DNA of 33,586 nt from an uncultured Methylocystaceae bacterium (GCA_937870755.1 CALMZV010000116.1:1-33586); one strand, 5' to 3'. Shown: positions 8,621-15,826, counted from the stretch's first letter. Numbers and translations are program-made. The notes: generated by a model not told the origin, from the sequence alone.

Positions 8621-9201
8621 CACACGACCTTGGCGGCGAGATAGAACCCGAACACGATAAAGAAAACGAGGATCAGCATAAAGACGCCGAAATGGCGTTC
8701 GAGATAGATTTTGATCGTGTCGCCGAACCGGTTGAGCATGGCGGCCAGAATGAAGAACCGCGCCCCGCGCGTGACGAGCGAAAGAACCACGAACAGCAGG
8801 AAATTGTAGCCGAGCACCCCGCTGACGATGGTGACGAGCTTGTAGGGGATCGGGGTCAGTCCCTTCACCAGAATGAAGATCGCGCCCCACTGGGCGTAGA
8901 ACTCCTTCAACGCATCCATCTTCTGGGCGTAGCCGTAGAGATTGATGAGCCACTGGCCGATCGTGTCGAACAGAAAGGCGCCGATCAGATAGCCGACCAC
9001 GCCGCCGGCGACCGAGGCGACGGTGCAGACGGTGGCGTAGAACCACGCCTTGCGCGGCTGGGCGACGGTCATCGGCGCCAGGATCACGTCCGGCGGAATG
9101 GGAAAGAACGAGCTTTCGGCGAAGGCGATCAGCGCCAGCGCCCAGGTGGCGCGCGGGGAATCGGCGAGCGACAGCGTCCAGGCGTAAAGTCTTTGGAACA
9201 T
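8620..9201 (-). CDS. YqaA-family (DedA/SNARE-associated) inner membrane protein
   Basis: 193 residues with about five hydrophobic segments. The family pattern is visible in the N-terminal ESSFFPIPPDVIL segment, then KGLTPIPYKLVTI (a re-entrant type P-I-P loop) and a conserved region near LVTRGARFF. Members of this group resemble DedA proteins, linked to lipid flipping and membrane potential; no specific role is known for this branch. The ATG at 9201 is preceded by GGGGAA at a suitable distance; an earlier ATG at 9240 adds 13 residues of no family character. It is co-transcribed with dsbB and divergent from tRNA-Leu. Confidence 0.82.
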   Translation of the reverse strand: MFQRLYAWTLSLADSPRATWALALIAFAESSFFPIPPDVILAPMTVAQPRKAWFYATVCTVASVAGGVVGYLIGAFLFDTIGQWLINLYGYAQKMDALKEFYAQWGAIFILVKGLTPIPYKLVTIVSGVLGYNFLLFVVLSLVTRGARFFILAAMLNRFGDTIKIYLERHFGVFMLILVFFIVFGFYLAAKVV

Positions 9202-9280
9202 GTTTCCCCGATTCGGCTGGGTCGGGGCGGGACGTAGCATTGCGCCGCCGGGCGCGCCAGCCGCCGGGTTCCGGGATCGG

Positions 9281-9308
9281 TTGACGGGGGACGGCCTCTG
9301 GCTAATAT
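9281..9308 (+). promoter_or_regulatory. Candidate promoter of tRNA-Leu
   Basis: TTGACG (9281-9286) and TAATAT (9303-9308) are 16 bases apart, placing the transcription start about 25 bases before the mature tRNA. The good match and correct position make this one of the clearer promoters in the window. Confidence 0.6.
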
Positions 9309-9339
9309 CCGCGCGCCGCGCCGGGCCCTCCCGCCGCGC

Positions 9340-9424
9340 GCCCCTGTGGCGGAATTGGTAGACGCGCTCGACTCAAAATCGAGTTCCGCAAGGAGTGCTG
9401 GTTCGATCCCGGCCAGGGGCACCA
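9340..9424 (+). tRNA. tRNA-Leu (anticodon CAA)
   Basis: The acceptor arms GCCCCTG (9340-9346) and CAGGGGC (9414-9420) pair fully. The anticodon stem CTCGA/TCGAG encloses a loop with anticodon CAA at 9374-9376, which reads UUG. A long variable arm (TCC-GCAA-GGA) makes it a class II tRNA, as leucine requires. The T arm carries GGTTCGATCC. The 3' CCA is encoded (9422-9424). Confidence 0.97.
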
Positions 9425-9557
9425 TTCAACCCGGACGGGCGCGCCCCGGTCGACCGCCCTGCGGGCGCGAAATCGCCGCCGGGCCATTTCAACCGGGCCG
9501 TTTTGTGCCTACGCTCCCCTCGGCGCCCTGCGCGCCGCATCCTGGGAGGGACCGCAC

Positions 9558-10781
9558 ATGTCGAAGGGTAGACTTGCGACGGCATTGACCTTGGCCGCCG
9601 GTCTGGCGCTGGCCACGCCCGCGCTCGCGCAGAAAAAATACGACACCGGCGTCACCGATACGGAAATCAAGATCGGTCAGACCATTCCGCTCAGCGGCCC
9701 GGCGTCGGCCTACGGCGCCATCGGCAAGGTGCAGGCCGCCTACATCCGCATGATCAACGAGCAGGGCGGCGTCAACGGGCGCAAGATCAACCTCATCCAG
9801 TACGACGACGCCTACAATCCGCCCAAGACGGTGGAGCAGGTGCGCAAGCTGGTCGAAAGCGACGAGGTGTTCGTCACCTTCCAGATCATCGGCACGCCGC
9901 CGAACGCGGCCGTCCAGAAATATCTGAACGACAAGAAGGTGCCGCAGCTGCTCGCCTCCACCGGCGCCACGCGCTTCACCGATCCCAAGAACTTCCCGTG
10001 GACGATCGCCTACAACCCGAACTACCAGTCGGAAGCGCACATCTACGCGAAATACATCCTGAAGAACCATCCCGCCGCGAAGATCGCCATCCTCTACCAG
10101 AACGACGATCTGGGTAAGGACTACGTGAAGGGACTGAAGGACGCGCTCGGCGCGAAGGCTGCGTCGATGATTGTGTCGGAAGCCTCCTACGAACTGTCCG
10201 ATCCGACCGTCGATGCGCAGATGGTGAAACTGAGATCCTCCGGCGCCGATCTCTTCTACAACATCACGACGCCGAAATTCGGCGCGCAGGCGATCAAGAA
10301 GGCCGCCGAACTCGGCTGGAAGCCCGTGCATATCCTCGACATCAACGCCACGCCCGTCAGCCAGACGCTGGTGCCGGCCGGACTGGAGAACGCCAAGGGC
10401 ATCATCTCGGTCAACTACGGCAAGGACCCGCTCGACCCGCAATGGAAGGACGACGCGGGCATGAAGAAATACAAGGCCTTCATGGCCAAGTATGCGCCGG
10501 GTGAGGACGTCAACAGCGGCATCTCCACCTATGGTTATTCGACCGCCGCCATGCTCGTGCAGATTCTCAAACAGGCCGGCGACGAACTGACGCGCGCCAA
10601 CATCATGAAACAGGCGACCAACATCCGCGGCTACGTGCCTGATCTCGCGCTGCCCGGCATGTCGATCGCCACCACGCCGGACGATTGGCGCATCAACAAG
10701 CAGTTCCAGATGATGCGGTTCGACGGAACGCGCTGGGAATTGTTCGGGCCGATCCTGACCGACGATTTCGTGATGAACTGA
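9558..10781 (+). CDS. Liv-type ABC transporter substrate-binding protein (second copy type)
   Basis: 407 residues with a Sec signal peptide (MSKGRLATALTLAAG, cleavage near ALAQ-KK). The mature protein starts YDTGVTDTEIKIGQT and PLSGPASAYG, typical of the Peripla_BP_6 family. The motif MINEQGGVNGRKI and the segment LLASTGATRF fit a ligand pocket for branched-chain amino acids or small aromatic acids. It is not a close duplicate of the binding protein at 5675-6883. The ATG is preceded by GGGAGGG (9544-9550). No transporter partner gene is nearby. It converges on the minus-strand NosL cluster. Confidence 0.87.
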   Translation: MSKGRLATALTLAAGLALATPALAQKKYDTGVTDTEIKIGQTIPLSGPASAYGAIGKVQAAYIRMINEQGGVNGRKINLIQYDDAYNPPKTVEQVRKLVESDEVFVTFQIIGTPPNAAVQKYLNDKKVPQLLASTGATRFTDPKNFPWTIAYNPNYQSEAHIYAKYILKNHPAAKIAILYQNDDLGKDYVKGLKDALGAKAASMIVSEASYELSDPTVDAQMVKLRSSGADLFYNITTPKFGAQAIKKAAELGWKPVHILDINATPVSQTLVPAGLENAKGIISVNYGKDPLDPQWKDDAGMKKYKAFMAKYAPGEDVNSGISTYGYSTAAMLVQILKQAGDELTRANIMKQATNIRGYVPDLALPGMSIATTPDDWRINKQFQMMRFDGTRWELFGPILTDDFVMN

Positions 10782-10788
10782 AGCGAAC

Positions 10789-10821
10789 GGGATCGGGCGG
10801 CGCGCAGCCGCGCCCGGTCCC
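10789..10821. terminator. Hairpin between convergent genes, candidate terminator
   Basis: GGGATCGGGC (10789-10798) pairs with GCCCGGTCCC (10812-10821), ten base pairs with one G-T wobble and a 13-base loop. It sits in the 54-base gap between two convergent stops. There is no strong T run on either strand, so its role in termination is tentative. Confidence 0.4.
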
Positions 10822-10835
10822 GCCCTTCATCGCGC

Positions 10836-11834
10836 TCAGCCTGTCAGGATCAGTCCCGACCGCGCGATCGCCCAGGTCGCGACCAGCACGAAACCTGCGA
10901 AGCCGAGCGCCGACAACACAACCATGCGGCGCAGGATGGCCGGCATGGCGTGCGCCAGACTCGCCGGCGTGCGCACGAGCCCGAGCGCGCCGGCCGACGC
11001 GCCGAGCGCGGCGCCGGCGAACAGCGGAGCATACAGCAGAAAGCCGAAATAGGAGTATTCGCGCTTCAACAGGCAGAACGGACAATGGTGGTGCGGATGC
11101 TCGTAGACATAGAGCGAGATCGCCGAGACCACCGCCGCCAGCGCGACGGCGAAGAACGCCAGGCTGACGACGCCGTAGAGCGGCCGTGCGCGCGCGCTGC
11201 GCCGCGCGAGCGCCGCGCCCGCCAGCACGACGCCGAACCCGCCGTAGAGCATTCCCAGCGCCATGCGCGGATCGAGCCCCGCCATTTCCGATGCGATGGT
11301 TGGCCGGTCGGACGTGAACAGCTTGCCGCAGCACGAGGTCAGCGTGTCGGCCTTCAGGTCGAGGAAATAGGCGATCGTCAACCCCGCCTCCGCCAGCGCG
11401 AGCGGCGCGAGCGCGATCAGGAGCCCGTATTTCCAGCGCGTGAGCGGATAGTCGCGGCCGCGCGCGTCCACGATGTCGGCGGCCAGCCACAGGCTCGCGC
11501 CGAAGAACAGCGCGATCTTGGCGAACAGCGCCGGAAAGCCATAGACGCTGGCGTTGAGCGCGCCGACCGCGCACATCGCGCCCACGAACATCGCCGACAT
11601 GCGGTCCGCATTGAACACGAACAGGACGAGCGCGGCGATCTCGACCGCCATCGCAAACCGCAGCGCGACGGCGACGAGATAGGTGCGCTTTTCGAGATCG
11701 ATCTGCGACTGCGCGCCGCTGGCGAGGTTCCAGCGCCCGAGCAAGCGCACCGCGAAGGCGCTGGCCGCCACGAGCGCGCCGGCCGAGACGAGCGCCGCCA
11801 GCGTGAGCGCCAGGATCGGCGGATGCAGGATCAT
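10836..11834 (-). CDS. Polytopic membrane protein with DsbB-like Cys-x-x-Cys motif, last gene of NosL cluster
   Basis: 332 residues, about eight or nine predicted membrane helices (near 8-30, 52-74, 98-121, 137-158, 192-210, 219-243, 260-287, 303-325). I do not recognise a named family. Two features stand out. A Cys-Cys pair (168-169, SCCGKLF) follows the fifth helix. HPHHHCPFCLLKREYSYF (246-263) joins two helices; its C-x-x-C-L-x-x-R-x-Y spacing resembles DsbB (C-E-L-C-L-K-Q-R-Y) while the His run could bind metal. By inference it may be a membrane thiol oxidoreductase or metal-handling protein. Its ATG overlaps the ABC ATPase stop by 4 bases (ATGA), so it is coupled to the transporter. Confidence 0.75.
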   Translation of the reverse strand: MILHPPILALTLAALVSAGALVAASAFAVRLLGRWNLASGAQSQIDLEKRTYLVAVALRFAMAVEIAALVLFVFNADRMSAMFVGAMCAVGALNASVYGFPALFAKIALFFGASLWLAADIVDARGRDYPLTRWKYGLLIALAPLALAEAGLTIAYFLDLKADTLTSCCGKLFTSDRPTIASEMAGLDPRMALGMLYGGFGVVLAGAALARRSARARPLYGVVSLAFFAVALAAVVSAISLYVYEHPHHHCPFCLLKREYSYFGFLLYAPLFAGAALGASAGALGLVRTPASLAHAMPAILRRMVVLSALGFAGFVLVATWAIARSGLILTG

Positions 11835-12508
11835 GCCGCCTCCACGATCCGGCCGTCCGCCATCTCCACCACGCGGTCGACCACATTCGCGCTCCAGATG
11901 CGCGGGTCGTGGCTCGTCATCAGGACTGTCTTGCCGCGCGCCTTGAGCGTGGCGACGATGTCGAGAAACTGCGCGGCGCGCTCGCTGTCCAGATTGGCGG
12001 TCGGCTCGTCCGCGATCACCACGCGCGGGTCGTTGATGAGCGCGCGCGCCACCGCCACGCGCTGCATCTCGCCGCCGGAGAGGTCGTCGACATTAAGGTC
12101 CAGCCGATGCGCCACGCCGAACGTCTCGGCGAGCTCCAGCGCGCGGGCCTTCAGCGTATCGAACCGCGGCGCCAGCGGATAGGCCGGCAGGACGATGTTT
12201 TCGAACGCGGTGAGGCCCGCGATGAGGTTGAACCGCTGGAAGGCGAAACCGAACGTCCTGCGCCGCACCTCGGCCAGAAATTTCTCCGGCAGGCCGGACA
12301 GGATTTCGCCGTCGAGCAGCACGCGGCCCTGCGTCGGGCGCGCGAGGCAGCCGATGATGGTGAGAACGGTCGTCTTGCCCGAACCGCTCGGCCCTTTCAG
12401 CACCGTCACCCTGTTGTCCTGCAACGTCAGGTCGAGGTCGCACACCGCCGCGATTTCGTTGCTGCGGCCCTGACGGTAGATTTTCGACACGCCCTGAAGT
12501 TCGATCAT
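11831..12508 (-). CDS. ABC transporter ATP-binding protein (LolD/MacB type)
   Basis: 225 residues, a complete nucleotide-binding domain. Walker A GPSGSGKT (39-46), Q-loop Gln91 (FQRFN), signature LSGGE (143-147), Walker B VVIADE ending in the catalytic Glu168, and switch His200 are all present. The length and sequence fit the LolD/MacB/FtsE group, which works with FtsX-type permeases in lipoprotein extraction or periplasmic mechanotransmission rather than bulk import. NosF of nitrous oxide reductase clusters belongs to a different ABC branch. The ATG at 12508 follows GGAGG. It overlaps the next gene by ATGA and lies 31 bases after the permease gene. Confidence 0.92.
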   Translation of the reverse strand: MIELQGVSKIYRQGRSNEIAAVCDLDLTLQDNRVTVLKGPSGSGKTTVLTIIGCLARPTQGRVLLDGEILSGLPEKFLAEVRRRTFGFAFQRFNLIAGLTAFENIVLPAYPLAPRFDTLKARALELAETFGVAHRLDLNVDDLSGGEMQRVAVARALINDPRVVIADEPTANLDSERAAQFLDIVATLKARGKTVLMTSHDPRIWSANVVDRVVEMADGRIVEAA

Positions 12509-12539
12509 GGGGCCTCCGGTCGCGCGGAACGCGGACGAT

Positions 12540-13685
12540 TCAACGCATCACGCGGTCGGGATCGGCCGAGGCCGTGCGCCAGATGGGCGCGAGCACGGCG
12601 GCGATGTAGGGGAGCAGCGTGAGAAAGGCGAGCGTCGTCACCTGCAACGCATCGACATGCGGGGTGAGCGCGAAGCGCGGATAAAGCGTGGACCAGCCCT
12701 TCAGCACGGTTTCGATCAGCGGCGCCGACATGGCGAACACGTGCAGATAGGCGAGCGTCATGCCCGCCACGAAGGCGGAAACCGAAATCAGTCCGGCCTC
12801 CCACAGCTTCATGCGGATGATGTCGGACGTCTCCCAGCCGATCGCCTTGAGGATGCCGATCTCGCGCCGCTCCTGCGCCGAAAGGCCGGACGCCTTGTCG
12901 AAGGCGAGAATGGCGAAGGCGAGAATCGCGCCGGTGGCGATGGCGAGAAGCAATCCCTCGCGCCACGAGAACAGAGCCTCGTAGGTGCGCGCCATGTTGG
13001 CGCGGGTGATGAACCTGTAATGCGGCAGCGCGAGCGCGCCCTTTCCGGACACCGTGCCGACTTCGCTCGGGTTGCGCACGCGCATCGCGATGTCGGTGAA
13101 CTGATCCGGCGCGAGTTCGAAAAAGGCGCGGAAATCCTCCGCCGACACCAGAACGAGATCGCTCGAGACGAGCGCCGACTCCGGGGAGAGCACCTTCTTC
13201 ACTTTCGCCTTGAGCAGCCGGCCGGCGGGCGAAACGAGAAACAGATGTTTGCCTTCCGACAGCTTGCGCAGGCGCGCGACGCCCTCGCCGACGATCGCCT
13301 CGCCCTTCTGCAACGCAAGGTCGGGCGCGTGGGCGGACGGGGTCTGGAGCGTGTAGTTGGCGTCTGTCGACGTGTCGTAGAGATAGCCCCATAGGCGGCC
13401 TTCGATCCGGTCGGCGCCACGCACGGATTTCAGTTTCGCGATGTCGGACGCCAGCGCCATGTCGTGCCGGCCCATCCGCATCGCCTGCGCCACGACATCG
13501 GGCGCGTCCCGCAACACCAGCGCGGCCTCGCGCCGGATGGCCGAGCCGAACAGGATGACCGAGCCCAGGATGAAGACCAGCGCGGCGAAAATCGCCCACA
13601 GCACGAGATTGCGCCCCTTGCGCCGCCACAGGGAGGCGCTCGCGTAATCGAGGAGATAACGTTGCCGCGCCCACCAGCCGCTCAT
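12540..13685 (-). CDS. FtsX/MacB-type ABC transporter permease
   Basis: 381 residues with the four-helix FtsX layout: helix 1 at about 26-48, a large periplasmic domain (about 50-240), then helices at 243-263, 296-316 and 348-368. The cytoplasmic coupling stretch ERREIGILKAIGWETSD (272-288) is the family hallmark that contacts the ATPase. Such permeases move substrates within the periplasm or outer leaflet, or transmit ATP energy to periplasmic partners. The substrate here is unknown; adjacent NosL genes suggest copper proteins. The start overlaps the preceding small gene by 4 bases (ATGA). No fused ATPase, so not MacB itself. Confidence 0.88.
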   Translation of the reverse strand: MSGWWARQRYLLDYASASLWRRKGRNLVLWAIFAALVFILGSVILFGSAIRREAALVLRDAPDVVAQAMRMGRHDMALASDIAKLKSVRGADRIEGRLWGYLYDTSTDANYTLQTPSAHAPDLALQKGEAIVGEGVARLRKLSEGKHLFLVSPAGRLLKAKVKKVLSPESALVSSDLVLVSAEDFRAFFELAPDQFTDIAMRVRNPSEVGTVSGKGALALPHYRFITRANMARTYEALFSWREGLLLAIATGAILAFAILAFDKASGLSAQERREIGILKAIGWETSDIIRMKLWEAGLISVSAFVAGMTLAYLHVFAMSAPLIETVLKGWSTLYPRFALTPHVDALQVTTLAFLTLLPYIAAVLAPIWRTASADPDRVMR

Positions 13686-14017
13686 CGCGCGCCCCCGTTG
13701 CGCAGCCCGGCTGCGGGAAAATCGCGCGCCGGCGCCACAAGCGCGCCGCTCGGGAAATGTTCGAAACTCAGCGGCCCATCCTGAAACGCCGAATGCAGGT
13801 CCGCCATCGCCGGGTGGCGCGCATAGCGCGCTTCCGTGAACAGCGCGAGATCGGTCAGTCCCGCGCCTTCGGCGAGCGCGCGGGTCGCCTCGAACCGCGT
13901 CGTGTCGCCGCCTCGCCAGACGCCGTGCGCGATCGCGAGCGCCGCGCCGCCCGCCAGCGCCGCCGCCAGAACGAAGACCGCGCTCGATCCCCGCTCGATG
14001 GCGCGGACGCGCGTCAT
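13682..14017 (-). CDS. Small single-pass membrane protein of the NosL cluster
   Basis: 111 residues of unrecognised family. One hydrophobic segment (about 12-33) near the N-terminus anchors a short domain that should face the periplasm. The domain holds several histidines and acidic residues in ARYARHPAMADLHSAFQD (63-80) and a FEHFPSG stretch (85-91), which look like a conserved motif block rather than random sequence. Both ends overlap neighbours by exactly 4 bases (ATGA with the upstream NosL gene and with the downstream permease), strong evidence that it is a real, translationally coupled gene. Its job may be to link the periplasmic chaperones to the transporter; that is inference. Confidence 0.72.
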   Translation of the reverse strand: MTRVRAIERGSSAVFVLAAALAGGAALAIAHGVWRGGDTTRFEATRALAEGAGLTDLALFTEARYARHPAMADLHSAFQDGPLSFEHFPSGALVAPARDFPAAGLRNGGAR

Positions 14018-14550
14018 TCGAAACGGCCCTCGTCGAGACCCTTGAGCAGCGCGGCCGTCACCTCGTCGAACCGCAGGATGCGGCGCCCCTTGTGGTCTTT
14101 CGTGAATTCGGCGGCATCGGCGGCGTCGGCCTGCGGCACGAGTTCGTGGCCCATCGGGCCGAGCACGTCGGAGCCGACGACATAGAGCGCGGCGCGTGCG
14201 TCGATCCGGTCGGTGGCGTAGTAGTCCGTCACGCCGATCGCCTTCACCTGGTCGCGTGTGCGGCCGCGGGCGTATTTCGGCATGTCGAGCCAGTATTTGA
14301 AGAAATCCTTGGCGCCGTCGAAATGGTCGGCATGACCGTCGGCGAACAGCACCGTCGCCGTCCACATCGGATAGGGCTGGACGAACATGCCGCAGACCGG
14401 GCACACGTCTTTAGGTCCCGGCGCCGGCGTCTGCACGGTGGGCGCGCCGGCCCGCGCCGGCAGGCCGGTGCAGGCGAAGGCCGCGCCCGCCGTCAAGCCG
14501 CGCAACACGCCGCGCCGCGACGGCGCGCCGAAATTCGAACGTCTGCACAT
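14014..14550 (-). CDS. NosL-family periplasmic copper-binding protein (paralogue 2)
   Basis: 178 residues. A twin-arginine-like signal (SRRGVLRGL, 11-19; likely cleavage near PARA, residue 34) precedes a NosL domain. CPVCGM (50-55) and GPMGHEL with Met133 match the Cys, Met and Met ligands described for Cu(I) in NosL, the copper donor for nitrous oxide reductase. DHFDGAKDFFKYW (75-87) is also typical of the family. The protein should sit in the periplasm. A Cys at 27 is not in a good lipobox. No nosZ is in the window, so the client copper protein is unknown. It overlaps the next gene by 4 bases. Confidence 0.88.
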   Translation of the reverse strand: MCRRSNFGAPSRRGVLRGLTAGAAFACTGLPARAGAPTVQTPAPGPKDVCPVCGMFVQPYPMWTATVLFADGHADHFDGAKDFFKYWLDMPKYARGRTRDQVKAIGVTDYYATDRIDARAALYVVGSDVLGPMGHELVPQADAADAAEFTKDHKGRRILRFDEVTAALLKGLDEGRFE

Positions 14551-14571
14551 GGAAACCTCGCGCGAAAGGAG

Positions 14572-14601
14572 CGCGGAAGGGCGCGAGCGCGCCCTTCCGC
14601 G
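14572..14601. repeat. Perfect 13-bp inverted repeat between the two NosL genes
   Basis: The arms at 14572-14584 and 14589-14601 pair perfectly around a 4-base loop (GAGC). The hairpin starts 5 bases after the stop of the first NosL gene (minus strand) and ends about 20 bases before the second NosL start. It lacks a strong T run after it, so an intercistronic stabiliser or partial terminator is as likely as a full terminator. Confidence 0.7.
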
Positions 14602-14606
14602 GTTCG

Positions 14607-15236
14607 TTATTTCGCTTGCGCCTTCTGGCGCCGCTCGGCCCGGCGTCCCCGCACCATGATGGTGTCCTCGGCCATGTTGAGATAGGCCTCGCGCAGCGCC
14701 CCGTTGAAGTCGACCACGCGCGCGCCAGCCTTTGCGGAGGCCTCCGCCGCCGCGACGGCCTGCGCCTTGGACTTGTCGGCATAGGCGAAGTTGCTGACCT
14801 TGGTCATCGTGCCGGGCTTGCTGGCGTCGATGACGTAGAAAGCCTTGTCGACCGACACGAGCGGCTTGATGTCGCCGTCGGCGCCGGCATCGCCCGCATA
14901 CAAGCCCTTGGGGCCGCGATCCATGTTCAGCGAAAGTCCGATCGCGGCGCAGTGCAGGGAGCACGTTCCGTCCACGGCGTCGTCCTCGAACACGATCAGG
15001 TGGCGCGAATGGCTGAATTTCGCGCGCTCCATGCCGCAATAGCGGCAGCGCGGATATTTCTTCAGTTCGTCCTTCAGCGGCTCCTTGTCCTTCGGCAGGT
15101 CGCGGATCAGACCGTTCCTGTCGGTCCATTGCCAGGGTTCGAGCGGCTTGTCCTGCGCGCGGGCGCCGGTGGCGAAAGCGAGCGCGGACGCCGAGACGGT
15201 CGCGATCATGCCGCGACGATTGAGGTGCAATGTCAT
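14607..15236 (-). CDS. NosL-family periplasmic protein (paralogue 1, extended Cys set)
   Basis: 209 residues. A twin-arginine-like signal (LNRRGMIATVSA; cleavage near ARAQ, residue 28) precedes a divergent NosL domain. CRYCGM (64-69) gives the Cys and Met copper ligands, and Met144 (GTMTKVSNF) may be the third. An extra TCSLHC group (91-96) adds two cysteines and a histidine not needed in ordinary NosL. A conserved-looking WQWTDRNG segment follows the signal. By family it should bind copper in the periplasm. The ATG at 15236 was preferred over a GTG at 15260 because the signal peptide starts there and AAAGAGA lies upstream. It is the second gene of the cluster. Confidence 0.82.
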   Translation of the reverse strand: MTLHLNRRGMIATVSASALAFATGARAQDKPLEPWQWTDRNGLIRDLPKDKEPLKDELKKYPRCRYCGMERAKFSHSRHLIVFEDDAVDGTCSLHCAAIGLSLNMDRGPKGLYAGDAGADGDIKPLVSVDKAFYVIDASKPGTMTKVSNFAYADKSKAQAVAAAEASAKAGARVVDFNGALREAYLNMAEDTIMVRGRRAERRQKAQAK

Positions 15237-15299
15237 GATGGTCTCTTTCGGAATGAGCACGGGCTGACCCCGCGTGCGAACGCGCCGGGGGCGGGTCGA

Positions 15300-15707
15300 T
15301 CAAATGGCGAAAGAGACGGGCGGACCGCGTGCGCTGCCCGCATATGCGAAACTGTGAACCGTGCTGGGCTCGCGGACGAACCAGACCGCCCTCGCCGGCG
15401 TGCGAATGATTTCGACATTCGCGCCGGGCGGGGCGCTGACGCCCGCCACGTTGCAGGCGGCCGACGCACAGAGCGCACAGGCGTCGACCGCCCCGCGCGC
15501 GGGCCGTTCCGGCCCGCCGCGCGATTCGGGTTCGCTGACACAGAGATGGAGGAAGCCCGCCGCCTCGACGCCCGAGAGCGCGCGCGCGCCCTGCGCGCCG
15601 AGATGCTCGGCTGCGAACAGGATCTGCAGTAACAGGGCCCACAGCGCCAGCGCCGCACGCCAGTCGGCGTTGCGCAGGATCAGCGGACCTCTGGAGCCGA
15701 CGGTCAC
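15300..15707 (-). CDS. DUF2946-like cysteine-containing membrane-anchored/exported protein
   Basis: 135 residues. A hydrophobic N-terminal segment (about 17-33) is followed by a short exported region with Cys56, then CALCASAAC (77-85) and a C-terminal SARGPP motif (126-130). The layout of hydrophobic start, C-x-x-C and terminal R-x-PP resembles DUF2946, a family of unknown function often seen near copper genes; the match is by eye. The start is GTG at 15707, backed by GAGGAAGAGG just upstream. It is the first gene of the NosL cluster and lies downstream of an FNR-type box. Confidence 0.65.
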   Translation of the reverse strand: MTVGSRGPLILRNADWRAALALWALLLQILFAAEHLGAQGARALSGVEAAGFLHLCVSEPESRGGPERPARGAVDACALCASAACNVAGVSAPPGANVEIIRTPARAVWFVREPSTVHSFAYAGSARGPPVSFAI

Positions 15708-15757
15708 GGCGCCTCTTCCTCACGTGTCTCCGCCCGGGAGGGCGACGAACGGAGCGC

Positions 15758-15799
15758 AATGTCGGCCGTCCGGCGCCGGCTATCCTTGACCGATATCAA
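15758..15799 (-). promoter_or_regulatory. FNR/FixK/NnrR-type box and candidate promoter for the NosL cluster
   Basis: TTGACCGATATCAA (15786-15799) matches the CRP/FNR-family consensus TTGAT-N4-ATCAA at nine of ten positions. If it acts at the usual -41.5 position, the start of transcription is near 15751 and the -10 slot is 15758-15763, which reads GACATT on the minus strand. This lies about 85 bases before the GTG start of the first cluster gene. The box points to control by low oxygen or nitric oxide; which regulator binds cannot be told. Confidence 0.6.
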
Positions 15800-15826
15800 A
15801 AACGCCCGCGCGACAAATGCGCCGGC

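Noticed and set aside
11831-13685. MacAB macrolide exporter
   Set aside because: MacB has the ATPase fused to the permease and a MacA adaptor beside it. Here the subunits are separate and no adaptor of that kind is encoded.
10836-15707. Reading the NosL cluster as a nitrous oxide reductase (nos) operon
   Set aside because: No nosZ, nosR, nosD or nosFY-type gene is present. The permease is of the FtsX type and the ATPase of the LolD/MacB type.
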